A stretch of 25,699 bases of DNA from an uncultured Lachnospiraceae bacterium. GTDB lineage: Bacteria > Bacillota > Clostridia > Lachnospirales > Lachnospiraceae. A model generated the notes under the pieces. That model was not told the DNA's origin and did not search any database. It saw only the letters and a list, made by a program, of their open reading frames with translations. The translations under genes were made by a program, and so were the position numbers. The first letter of the stretch is position 1. Each line of letters starts with the position of its first letter. Location of the stretch: positions 1-25,699 of the forward strand of contig CAJUHQ010000042.1 of the NCBI GenBank assembly GCA_910586095.1, written 5' to 3'. This document shows positions 15,696 to 22,875 of this stretch, one piece after another.

Positions 15696-16568
15696 TTATA
15701 CAGGAAACTTGACACTTGTCAGCAAATACACAAAAATATTTGCCGACATATGCACAAGCACAGGTGCTGCAAAACATCCCATATACTCATAACAAACGGC
15801 AATCAGTCCCCCCATTATACTGCCATAGACAAATTGTGGAAGATTGGCGTGAAACAGTCCAAACAAAAGAGACGAGAAAATCACTGCCTTTGCCACTCCA
15901 TAAAACCGTTTGATTCGCCCATATAAAACCCCGCGAAATACCATTTCCTCCACCATCGGAGAGATCAATCCGTATAAAATAATCCCCATCCATAATGGCA
16001 CAGAATACTGTATTGTCTCTACTGTTTCATATTTCTGAGACCCTAAAATCCCTCTGTTGTGTATAATCGTAGCAATCCATCCTATCAAAAAATTCAAGAT
16101 ACATGCGGCAATGGCCCCTAACACGATGCAACCTACTGCATGTAAAATACTCCATCTTTTTCTCTTTTCGTCTTCTGTTCCAACACAAATTTGATCGTTG
16201 CCAAAAAAGCCCTTTTTTAAAAAACGAAAAAATTGCCTGATGATTCCTTTATCAATATCAATCTCTCCAGAAATATTGACTTCTATTAAAAAGTCATTCA
16301 GTACAAAATATACTGCAATCATACTTGCCACACCATTTACTGCTGCACTTAGTTGTCTGGAATGTTGTTCTATCCACGTGGCAAGCCCAGTGATGGGAAG
16401 TGCTGGTACCAACAGTGCAAGAACCAGCATCGCAACCGTTTTGACCACCATATACACCACAAAAGGCTGAAGAATATATACCAGTTTTTGCATATGTGTT
16501 GTGCGCTTTAAGATAATTTTAGTCTGTCTCTTCTCTCTTGTCTGACTATCTTTATGCCTCTTTTCCAT
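15696..16568 (-). CDS. CPBP family intramembrane glutamic endopeptidase (CAAX protease-like)
   Basis: A 290-residue multi-pass membrane protein, with segments near 32-58, 75-95, 143-170, 190-207 and 228-285. The catalytic motif EEMVFRG (Glu207, Glu208, Arg212) and the second motif FGLFHANLPQF (His240) are intact, with HMSANIF (His273, Asn277) as the third. In bacteria this family includes bacteriocin-immunity proteins and processing proteases; the target here is unknown. GGAGG five bases before the ATG at 16568 is preferred over the ATG at 16580, which lies inside the neighbouring repeat. The ribosome site is at the edge of that repeat. Confidence 0.92.
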   Translation of the reverse strand: MEKRHKDSQTREKRQTKIILKRTTHMQKLVYILQPFVVYMVVKTVAMLVLALLVPALPITGLATWIEQHSRQLSAAVNGVASMIAVYFVLNDFLIEVNISGEIDIDKGIIRQFFRFLKKGFFGNDQICVGTEDEKRKRWSILHAVGCIVLGAIAACILNFLIGWIATIIHNRGILGSQKYETVETIQYSVPLWMGIILYGLISPMVEEMVFRGVLYGRIKRFYGVAKAVIFSSLLFGLFHANLPQFVYGSIMGGLIAVCYEYMGCFAAPVLVHMSANIFVYLLTSVKFPV

Positions 16569-16570
16569 AC

Positions 16571-16600
16571 CAACCTCCATGTCGCCTTTGGCGGCTCAAA
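16571..16600 (-). repeat. Small-hairpin repeat module next to the CPBP gene start
   Basis: CAACCTCCATG followed by the paired arms GTCGCC-TTT-GGCGGC (16581-16595, one G-T pair) and CTCAAAT. On the minus strand it reads hairpin then ACATGGAGG, and that GGAGG is the ribosome site of the CPBP gene. Confidence 0.7.
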
Positions 16601-16642
16601 TAGAAATGAAAAACGCAGTCCTTTTGCTGCCTTAGAACTATT

Positions 16643-16838
16643 TTTCACACTAACTCCCATCTGCCCGCTTTCGCGGGCACTCCAATCAGGATGTGTGAAA
16701 TTTTAATTTCACACTAACTCCCATCTGCCTGCTTTTGCAGGCGTACAAATCAGGATGTGTGAAATTTTAATTTCACACTAATCCCCATGTCGCAGCTTTG
16801 CTGCGATTCGAATCATGAGCGTAGTACTTCTCTGCGAA
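16643..16838 (-). repeat. 64-bp tandem repeat of the small-hairpin module
   Basis: TTTCACACTAA begins at 16643, 16707 and 16771, an exact 64-bp period. Each unit reads TTTCACACTAA-YCCCATSTG, a hairpin, then an AATC-containing linker; the first two end in AGGATGTGTGAAATTTTAA. The hairpins differ but stay paired: CCCGC/GCGGG, CCTGC/GCAGG and CGCAGC/GCTGCG. TTTCACAC and GTGTGAAA of neighbouring units also pair. The third unit diverges after its hairpin and runs into a truncated junction element. No gene covers 16569-16872, a 304-bp spacer filled by these repeats. Confidence 0.85.
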
Positions 16839-16872
16839 ACAGCCCTTGCTGTGAGCAAAAACTTTCTCACAC
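16823..16872 (-). repeat. Truncated copy of the three-way-junction repeat
   Basis: GTAGTACTTCT...ACAGCCCTTGCTGT...CTTTCTCACACTTAATCCC matches the copy at 22766-22840 but lacks the AACTGCC hairpin and the second arm of the closing stem. It touches the stop codon of the small gene that follows at 16873. Confidence 0.65.
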
Positions 16873-17148
16873 TTAATCCCAAAAATAATCTGATAAATCG
16901 CGTTCATAAATGTGTTCTCTGTCATATGATGAATACTTATTCCAATCTTCTCCCACGATCTCGTATATGCATACCAGTCCCAACAATTCATCGGCAGAAT
17001 TTGCAACAAATCGATTACCATCCTTTACTGCAATCCATTCTACATAGTCCGAATCATCAGAACAATAACATAGCACTGTGTATTGTTTAACTTCCTCTAA
17101 TATATATAACGCAGGTCCTTCCGTATTTCCAGCCGATCCTAAATTCAT
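16873..17148 (-). CDS. Small acidic protein of unknown function
   Basis: A 91-residue protein not recognised. It is acidic and aromatic (YCSDDSDYVEW, YEIVGEDWNKYSSYDREH), has no signal peptide or membrane segment, and ends DLSDYFWD. AAGGAG six bases before the ATG makes it a credible gene. Size, acidity and isolation beside another small unknown protein resemble orphan immunity proteins of toxin systems, but no toxin gene is present, so that is only a guess. Its stop codon abuts the repeat region. Confidence 0.7.
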   Translation of the reverse strand: MNLGSAGNTEGPALYILEEVKQYTVLCYCSDDSDYVEWIAVKDGNRFVANSADELLGLVCIYEIVGEDWNKYSSYDREHIYERDLSDYFWD

Positions 17149-17257
17149 ACTCCACTCCTTGTCACTTTTTTATTTTCTTTCATTTGCTGTCTTATATCAT
17201 CTGATAGCTGCTTTGATACAAACAGTTTCTTTTTGTATTTACATACTACTTATTAAC

Positions 17258-17277
17258 CCCTTATCCAGATAAGTGTT
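17258..17277 (-). repeat. 20-bp inverted repeat, left copy
   Basis: CCCTTATCCAGATAAGTGTT; its reverse complement matches 17945-17964 at 19 of 20 positions. Each copy is itself nearly palindromic (CTTATCNAGATAAG). The pair encloses the gene at 17346-17852. Confidence 0.65.
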
Positions 17278-17345
17278 GTTGTCTGTCTTCAAATTTCTTC
17301 GCCAAAATAAACAAAACAAAATTAAAACCTGCACGCATTTTTATA

Positions 17346-17852
17346 CTAGCATGTCACAAACGAAATCAGTTCCCAGATTTCATCAGTAGTTCCCAGCTCC
17401 CATGCAACAACAAAACACAATTCTTCAAAGTTTTTTTCACATAAATACTTTTGGGGCGTGTCTATGATATGAATCTCAAATCCTCTTTTTGTATTACCCC
17501 ATGTTTCATAAGGCAAAACTCGTTCCCTTTGTGCATAATGATCTTCAATATCCTGTGAGTCAGGTGCTCCCATTCCAATAGTATACCCTTGGAATGTTCC
17601 AACAATATTCAGCATGAATTCATCTCCACTATCTCCTTGCAAATGGCCTTGACTAAATTCACAAATGATACTATCACCTTTTACAAGTTTCTCTATATCA
17701 GGATATAATTTATATAATCCTTGTGGCCTTTTTAGGGTATCATCATTTAGATACATCCCATAATCAAAATACTTGGCTTCAAAATCGATCCTTTGGCCAT
17801 TTTTATACATATAGATTTTACCAATGGGCGTTTCCAGTTCTTTTTGCTGCAT
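17346..17852 (-). CDS. Protein of unknown function between inverted repeats
   Basis: A 168-residue soluble protein not recognised. No signal peptide or membrane segment. It starts MQQKELETPIGKIYMYKNGQ, has an acidic, aromatic middle (DFEAKYFDYGMYLNDD) and ends WELGTTDEIWELISFVTC. The start is uncertain: AAGGAAG lies 12 bases before the ATG at 17852 but only six before an in-frame TTG at 17858, which would add two residues. Like its neighbour at 16873-17148 it could be an orphan immunity protein (speculation). It is flanked by 20-bp inverted repeats at 17258 and 17945. Confidence 0.75.
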   Translation of the reverse strand: MQQKELETPIGKIYMYKNGQRIDFEAKYFDYGMYLNDDTLKRPQGLYKLYPDIEKLVKGDSIICEFSQGHLQGDSGDEFMLNIVGTFQGYTIGMGAPDSQDIEDHYAQRERVLPYETWGNTKRGFEIHIIDTPQKYLCEKNFEELCFVVAWELGTTDEIWELISFVTC

Positions 17853-17944
17853 ACTCAAAACACACTTCCTTCAATAGCATTATTATATTATACGACTATT
17901 CTTAATGAGAAAGGCTTAGTAAAAATGTTGGAGATTCTCTTAGT

Positions 17945-17964
17945 AACACTTATCTAGATAAGGG
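17945..17964 (+). repeat. 20-bp inverted repeat, right copy
   Basis: AACACTTATCTAGATAAGGG contains the perfect 14-bp palindrome CTTATCTAGATAAG. It is the inverted partner of 17258-17277, about 690 bp apart. The surrounding spacer 17853-18151 has no credible gene. Confidence 0.65.
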
Positions 17965-18151
17965 ACTTTTATTATGAAGGTTACAGCAGATATTTAGATT
18001 TATTTTTGGATCTCTATGTTTCCATGCTGTAAGTATAGCACAAACCTCTACTTTTGGCTACCTTAACCCACTGTCTAAAGATAGTTGGTTTGCGGTCAAG
18101 ATTCATTATGGAAATGGACGTGTATGAAAATAATAATGTGAACTATAAAAT

Positions 18152-18402
18152 TTCACACATCTTAATTGAAATGCCCGCTAATGCGGGCAGATGGGAATTA
18201 AGCGTGAAGCTCCTTCTAGCTGCTTACAACAACGACTCTTCACGCTGTGAGAAGAGATTCTAACTGCCTGTGACAGTTTCGCGGAGAATCTCTAAGTCTC
18301 ACACTGTGAAAGCACTTCTAACTGCCTGTGACAGTTTTCGGTTGCAGCAACGGCTGTTTCACAAAGAAGTACTACGTTTCACGCCGGAGATTTGAGATTC
18401 TG
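18152..18402 (+). repeat. Composite structured repeat upstream of the phosphatase gene
   Basis: In plus orientation: hairpin GCCCGC-TAAT-GCGGGC (18173-18188) followed by AGATGGGAATTAAGCGTGAAG; a junction copy with TGTGAGA/TCTCACA and AGAGATTCT/AGAATCTCT (18253-18261 with 18285-18293) around one AACTG/CAGTT hairpin; a second copy (18311-18373) with AGCACTTCT/AGAAGTACT, an AACTG/CAGTT hairpin and CAGC/GCTG; then the tail GTTTCACGCCGGAGATTTGA up to about 18402. All modules point towards the phosphatase gene. The region is otherwise without a gene. Confidence 0.8.
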
Positions 18403-18437
18403 CTTTGTGCAATCATTATGGTTAGAATAAAGGGGCA

Positions 18438-18466
18438 TTGATTCTCTTTTCTCTTTATGCTACAAT
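18438..18466 (+). promoter_or_regulatory. Probable promoter of the histidine phosphatase family gene
   Basis: TTGATT (18438-18443), 17-base spacer, TACAAT (18461-18466) with an extended TG before the -10 box. Transcription near 18473 would leave a leader of about 42 bases, so the composite repeat upstream would not be in this transcript. Confidence 0.7.
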
Positions 18467-18514
18467 CCCACTTAATACTACTATCTTATACTATAACTAC
18501 AAAGGAGATTGTCC

Positions 18515-19357
18515 ATGAAACTAATTTTTATCCGCCATGCTGAACCTGACTATGCTACTGATTCTCTCACCCAAAAGGGATTTCACGAAGCCAACCTTCT
18601 GGCAAATCGCACGAAAGACTGGTTTGTTTCACAATTTTATTGTTCTCCGCTTGGGCGTGCACAAGCAACCGCAGCCCCCACTCTCAAGGCTCATAATGTA
18701 ACCTTAACCACCACTTTCCCCGATTTGGCACAGGATGTACTTTATCCTCTAGATCCCACAAAGGCGCTTGTCTATCCGTGGCTACGAGAACTTCACGCTC
18801 CACTTAGCCCGCACCTTCATCCAGCAGGAAAAACTATTCCGTGGGATTTTACCCCAGAATTTCTTCAAACAAATCCTAGTTTGTTTGACTTTAAACAATG
18901 GTCTGACACTCCCATTTTTGAACACTGTGATGTCAAAAATCAATTTGAGTGGATATGCAACCGCTTAGACCAGCTTCTCGCCCAACATGGCTATATACGC
19001 GACGAATTTTATTATAAAACTACTTCATCTGATCGCACCAGCAATGATTTTATGATGTATGATGGTCATACCACTACCCATTTACAACAAGCTCCCAAAC
19101 AGGAACCTACTCTTGTATTTTTCTGTCACCTTGGCGTGATGATGCTTATGATCTCCCACTTAATTAATACCTCTCCCTATGCCATGTTACATGGATTTTT
19201 TACTCCTCCTGCTTCTGTCACTGTACTATCCGCAGAAGAACGCACTCTAGGACACGCCTATTTCCGTATCCAGACAATAGGAGACACATCCCATCTGCGA
19301 TATGCGAATGAACCCGTTTCCTTTTATGGTGGATTTGCTGCGCCATTTCAATGGTAA
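18515..19357 (+). CDS. Histidine phosphatase (phosphoglycerate-mutase-like) family protein
   Basis: A 280-residue cytoplasmic enzyme of the histidine phosphatase superfamily. The phospho-acceptor motif is IRHAEPDY (Arg7, His8), followed by CSPLGRAQAT (Arg48), acidic Glu92 (WLRELH) and the second catalytic histidine in FFCHLGVMM (His205). It is longer than typical members because of an insert between about 95 and 195, so the substrate is unclear; it should not be called a glycolytic mutase. AAAGGAG at 18501-18507 with a 7-base spacer fixes the ATG at 18515 rather than the TTG at 18509. Structured repeats lie on both sides. Confidence 0.9.
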   Translation: MKLIFIRHAEPDYATDSLTQKGFHEANLLANRTKDWFVSQFYCSPLGRAQATAAPTLKAHNVTLTTTFPDLAQDVLYPLDPTKALVYPWLRELHAPLSPHLHPAGKTIPWDFTPEFLQTNPSLFDFKQWSDTPIFEHCDVKNQFEWICNRLDQLLAQHGYIRDEFYYKTTSSDRTSNDFMMYDGHTTTHLQQAPKQEPTLVFFCHLGVMMLMISHLINTSPYAMLHGFFTPPASVTVLSAEERTLGHAYFRIQTIGDTSHLRYANEPVSFYGGFAAPFQW

Positions 19358-19367
19358 CTAGCATGAA

Positions 19368-19451
19368 TAATACTTCTAACTGCCTGTGGCAGTTAGAAGT
19401 ATTATGTTTCACGCCCATGATTTGAGATTCCGCTTCGCGGAATCTCAAATC
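19368..19451. repeat. Two perfect hairpins of the repeat family between convergent genes
   Basis: First, a 17-bp perfect stem TAATACTTCTAACTGCC/GGCAGTTAGAAGTATTA (19368-19384 with 19388-19404), equal to the AACTGCC hairpin fused to an AATACTTCT closing stem. Then the tail module GTTTCACGCCCATG leading into a 15-bp perfect stem GATTTGAGATTCCGC/GCGGAATCTCAAATC (19419-19433 with 19437-19451). There is no T-run, but as the only structure after gatB and after the phosphatase gene it may help end both transcripts. Confidence 0.8.
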
Positions 19452-19479
19452 AAAACTAATATACATGTATGCTATCTTT

Positions 19480-20910
19480 TTATAAAAGCTCTCTAAGTAA
19501 TTGGTTGACCATTCCAGGATCTGCCTTTCCTTTCATAGCTTTCATCGTCTGCCCAACCAAAAAGCCAATCGCTTTTTCCTTGCCATTTCGATAATCCTCC
19601 ACTGATTTGGGATTGGCGGCCAAAACTTCCTCAACAGCCTTTTTAAGCGCCTCTTCATCACGCACAGCACGCAGCCCTTTCTGATTGATATATTCTTCTG
19701 GGTCCACATTTTTATCAAATAGAACTTCAAATACATCCTTTGCAACAGAAGAGTTGATCGCTTTACTATCCACTAATTCTATCAATTTGGCAAGGTAAGC
19801 AGGCTCAAAGCAGATCTCCTCTGGGTCCATATTTTTTTCTTTTAATAGACGCAGTGTTTCGCCCATCAGCCAGTTAGACACCTTTTTAGGCTGCCCGCAA
19901 ATTGCCACTGTCTCCTCAAACAAATCTGATAAATGTTTAGAATCTGTAATAATGCCAATATCATAGTCTGGTATATCATATTCCTTCTTGTAGCGCTTCA
20001 TTTTCTCCTCGCGAAACTCTGGCTGCCGATTCCTGATTTGCTCTAACCATGTGTCACTAACATAGACTGGCATTAAATCTGGATCTGGAAAGTATCTATA
20101 ATCTTGCGCATCTTCCTTAGATCGCATTGCGTAGGAGTATTCTTTGACATCATCCCAGCGCCTAGTCTCTTGTATGACCTTCTGCCCTGATTCAATCAGA
20201 GCAATTTGGCGCTCGCGCTCTCCTTCAATAGCATGTGCAATTGCCTTGAAGGAATTAAGATTTTTCATTTCTGTGCGCGTTCCTAGTGTTGTTGTTCCTA
20301 CTTCGCGTACAGACAGATTCACATCTGCACGCATTGACCCTTCATTGAGTTTGCAGTCTGATGCGCCAAGATACTGAATCGTCATGCGAAGTTTTTCTAG
20401 ATACGCAATCACTTCATTGGCATTTCTCATATCAGGTTCGGAGACAATTTCAATCAAGGGAACTCCTGATCGATTATAATCTACAAGCGAACAGTCTTCC
20501 CACTCATCATGAATCAATTTTCCTGCGTCTTCTTCCATATGAATTTCATGAATACCAACTATTTTTTTCCCTTCCTGTGTCTCAATCTCCACATGTCCGT
20601 TTCTGCACAGTGGCAAATATAGTTGGCTAATCTGATAATTTTGCGGATTATCTGGATAAAAATAATTTTTTCTGTCAAACTTACAACACTGCGCAATCTC
20701 ACAGTTTAGCGCAAGACCCACAGCTATTGCATGCTCTACCACCTGTTTGTTCAACACAGGGAGCGTTCCTGGCATCCCTGTGCAAACTGGGCAGGTGTGT
20801 GTGTTTGGCGCTCCTCCAAACGCAGTGGAACAGCCACAAAATATTTTTGTTTTAGTGGCAAGCTCTACATGCACTTCCAGTCCGATCACAGTCTCGTATT
20901 GTCTTTCCAT
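19480..20910 (-). CDS. gatB: Asp/Glu-tRNA amidotransferase subunit B
   Basis: tRNA-binding and kinase subunit of GatCAB, which phosphorylates Asp-tRNA(Asn) or Glu-tRNA(Gln) and transfers ammonia to it. At 476 residues it is normal length. YETVIGLEVHVEL (5-17), the cysteine set from Cys25 to Cys43 (FCGCS, CPVC), the NYQISQLYLPLC block and the tail domain ending KGKADPGMVNQLLRELL are all characteristic. The ATG at 20910 is preferred; an in-frame GTG at 20919 overlaps the gatA stop (GTGA) but lies only four bases after GGGG. The close coupling to gatA suggests translational coupling. Last gene of the T-box operon. Confidence 0.97.
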   Translation of the reverse strand: MERQYETVIGLEVHVELATKTKIFCGCSTAFGGAPNTHTCPVCTGMPGTLPVLNKQVVEHAIAVGLALNCEIAQCCKFDRKNYFYPDNPQNYQISQLYLPLCRNGHVEIETQEGKKIVGIHEIHMEEDAGKLIHDEWEDCSLVDYNRSGVPLIEIVSEPDMRNANEVIAYLEKLRMTIQYLGASDCKLNEGSMRADVNLSVREVGTTTLGTRTEMKNLNSFKAIAHAIEGERERQIALIESGQKVIQETRRWDDVKEYSYAMRSKEDAQDYRYFPDPDLMPVYVSDTWLEQIRNRQPEFREEKMKRYKKEYDIPDYDIGIITDSKHLSDLFEETVAICGQPKKVSNWLMGETLRLLKEKNMDPEEICFEPAYLAKLIELVDSKAINSSVAKDVFEVLFDKNVDPEEYINQKGLRAVRDEEALKKAVEEVLAANPKSVEDYRNGKEKAIGFLVGQTMKAMKGKADPGMVNQLLRELL

Positions 20911-20915
20911 TTTTA

Positions 20916-22361
20916 TCACTCTGCCCCTTTCTGTGCGTGCTCATATGTGTATGCTGCGCGAAGTAATTTCTTCTCCTGAAAACTATCTGCTATCAACTGC
21001 ATACCAATTGGAAGCCCCTTTGTGTCCCTTCCACATGGTACAGATATACCACAAATCCCTGCTAAATTTACAGAAATTGTATAGATATCTCCCAGATACA
21101 TTTTTAGCGGATCGGATAGACTTTCTCCCAATCTGGGCGCAGTAGAAGGTGCCACTGGGCTTAGTATGACATCATATCTAGCAAATGCCGCATCAAACGC
21201 TTTTTTTATCATTGCCTTTACTTTAAGGGCCTTGAGATAGTATGCATCATAATATCCTGAACTTAGCACAAAAGAGCCTAGCATAATTCTGCGTTTCACC
21301 TCTGGTCCAAATCCTTCAGAGCGTGTTTTCTTGTACATATTGTGGAGTCCTTCAAACTCAGCGGTGCGATACCCGTACTTGATCCCATCAAAACGTTCTA
21401 GATTTGAACTTGCTTCCGCAGCAGCTATTGTATAATATGCAGGGATCGCATAATCCACTAAGCTTAGATCAAACTCCTCCAAAATGGCTCCCTTTTTTTC
21501 TAATACTTTTGCTGCTGCAAGTACCGACTCTTTGACCTCTTTGTCCAGCCCTTCCCCAAAATAGTCGCGTGGCATACCTATTTTTAGACCTTTTACATCC
21601 TCTATCAGCGCCGAAGTAAATGTTGTATCTTTGCGTTGTATCGAGGTGGAATCCTTCGCATCGTATGATGCTATCAGTTCCAAAACAGTGGCACAATCTG
21701 TCACATTTTTCGTAAGAGGCCCAATCTGATCTAGAGAAGAACCATATGCAATAAGCCCATAGCGTGACACTGTTCCATAGGTGGGCTTGAGCCCTACCAC
21801 TCCACAGAAAGAAGCTGGCTGCCTGATAGATCCTCCTGTATCTGATCCCAATGCAAAAAAGCACTCTTGTGCAGCTACAGCGGCGGCAGAGCCCCCCGAT
21901 GAGCCTCCAGGTACATGTGCTGTATTGTGCGGATTTCGCGTTTCTCCGTAGACCGATGTCTCTGTGGTCGATCCCATAGCAAACTCATCCATATTGGTCT
22001 TTCCAATAAGTACAGCCCCTGCCTTCTCAAGTGCAAGAACTGCCTGCGCCGAAAAAGTTGGAATAAAATTTTCTAACATTTTAGAGGCGCAAGTGGTGCG
22101 CAGCCCACTTGTACATAGATTGTCTTTCAAGGCCATTGGAACCCCTGCAAGCGGCCCTGTAAGCTCTCCTGTCTTTATTTTCTCATGTGTTACAGTCGCC
22201 GCTTTCATTGCTGCTGTTTTGTCAATTGTCACATAGGCATGAACATCCTTCTCTACTCTATCAATCTGACTAAGAACTGCTTCCATTGCTTCGACTGCTG
22301 TGACTGTTCCACTCTGAATCGCTGCGGCAAGTTCCACCGCACTGTATGATAGTATATCCAT
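20916..22361 (-). CDS. gatA: Asp/Glu-tRNA amidotransferase subunit A
   Basis: Amidase subunit of GatCAB that releases ammonia from glutamine. The 481-residue protein carries the amidase-signature triad Lys79 (MALKDN), Ser154 (PGGSSGGS) and Ser178 (DTGGSIRQP), the same positions as in well-studied GatA enzymes. The ATG at 22361 is nine bases after AAAAGGG; an ATG three codons upstream is too close to it. gatC ends about 63 bp upstream, gatB begins at its stop codon. Confidence 0.97.
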   Translation of the reverse strand: MDILSYSAVELAAAIQSGTVTAVEAMEAVLSQIDRVEKDVHAYVTIDKTAAMKAATVTHEKIKTGELTGPLAGVPMALKDNLCTSGLRTTCASKMLENFIPTFSAQAVLALEKAGAVLIGKTNMDEFAMGSTTETSVYGETRNPHNTAHVPGGSSGGSAAAVAAQECFFALGSDTGGSIRQPASFCGVVGLKPTYGTVSRYGLIAYGSSLDQIGPLTKNVTDCATVLELIASYDAKDSTSIQRKDTTFTSALIEDVKGLKIGMPRDYFGEGLDKEVKESVLAAAKVLEKKGAILEEFDLSLVDYAIPAYYTIAAAEASSNLERFDGIKYGYRTAEFEGLHNMYKKTRSEGFGPEVKRRIMLGSFVLSSGYYDAYYLKALKVKAMIKKAFDAAFARYDVILSPVAPSTAPRLGESLSDPLKMYLGDIYTISVNLAGICGISVPCGRDTKGLPIGMQLIADSFQEKKLLRAAYTYEHAQKGAE

Positions 22362-22424
22362 CTGCAACATCCCTTTTCTGTATTTTCACTGCCTTTTAGG
22401 CATACTATTATAGTTTCATCTACT

Positions 22425-22718
22425 CTACGCAAACGTCTTGGGAACCATAAACATATTGTTCTTTTCACCAGGGGCATTTTCTAAAGTCTGTCTGTGCCCA
22501 TCGCCATTTGTCACTACGTCTGCGCGAAATACATTCTGAAGTGCAAACACGTGCGACATAGGTTCGATGTCACTAGTGTCTAACTCATTGAGTTTATCAA
22601 TATAATTGAGCATTTTACTCATATCTTGTTTTGCTTGTCGTTTCTCATCATCTGAAAGCTCTAATTTTGCAAGAACTCCCACATACTCTATAGTCTCATC
22701 TGTAATTCTATCTACCAT
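22425..22718 (-). CDS. gatC: Asp/Glu-tRNA amidotransferase subunit C
   Basis: A 97-residue belt subunit that stabilises GatA and GatB. ITDETIEYVGVLAKLELSDD at the N terminus, MLNYIDKLNELDTSDIEPMSHV in the middle and NAPGEKNNMFMVPKTF at the end are diagnostic. The open frame continues 51 codons upstream, but that part is translated repeat (22735-22855); GAGGA before the ATG at 22718 sets the true start. The repeat separates it from aspS by 157 bp, though both are on the same T-box transcript. Confidence 0.96.
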   Translation of the reverse strand: MVDRITDETIEYVGVLAKLELSDDEKRQAKQDMSKMLNYIDKLNELDTSDIEPMSHVFALQNVFRADVVTNGDGHRQTLENAPGEKNNMFMVPKTFA

Positions 22719-22734
22719 AAATATCCTCATTTCT

Positions 22735-22855
22735 TCGCGGAATCTCAAATCTCCAGCGTAAAACGTAGTACTTCTTTGTGAAGCAGCCTTTGCTGCAAAC
22801 AGAAACTGCCACAGGCTGTTAGAAGTACTTCTCACACTTATTCCCATCTTCCTTT
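22735..22855 (-). repeat. Structured intergenic repeat, three-way-junction copy (aspS-gatC)
   Basis: Closing stem AGTACTTCT/AGAAGTACT (22767-22775 with 22821-22829) encloses GCAGC/GCTGC (22783-22796) and AACTGCC/GGCTGTT (22804-22820, one mismatch). To one side is the tail GCGGAATCTCAAATCTCCAG, to the other TCTCACACTTATTCCCATCT. It is inside the aspS-gatCAB transcript in the same orientation as the copy before hisF, and its tail ends about ten bases from the gatC ribosome site. Confidence 0.82.
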
Positions 22856-22875
22856 GCAGGTTTTTCTTCAATCTT

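Noticed and set aside
16643..16838. Possible CRISPR array
   Set aside because: The units are contiguous 64-bp repeats without spacers and with internal hairpins; no cas genes are present.
17261..17338. 25-codon minus-strand frame (MRAGFNFVLFILAKKF...)
   Set aside because: No ribosome site and too short; its end falls in the inverted repeat. It could be a relic of a gene but this cannot be shown.
18054..18263. Plus-strand frame of 69 codons starting with TTG
   Set aside because: No ribosome site, and its second half is translated repeat sequence.
22719..22871. 51-residue N-terminal extension of GatC
   Set aside because: It is translated repeat; GatC homologues start at the MVDRIT residue, which has its own ribosome site.
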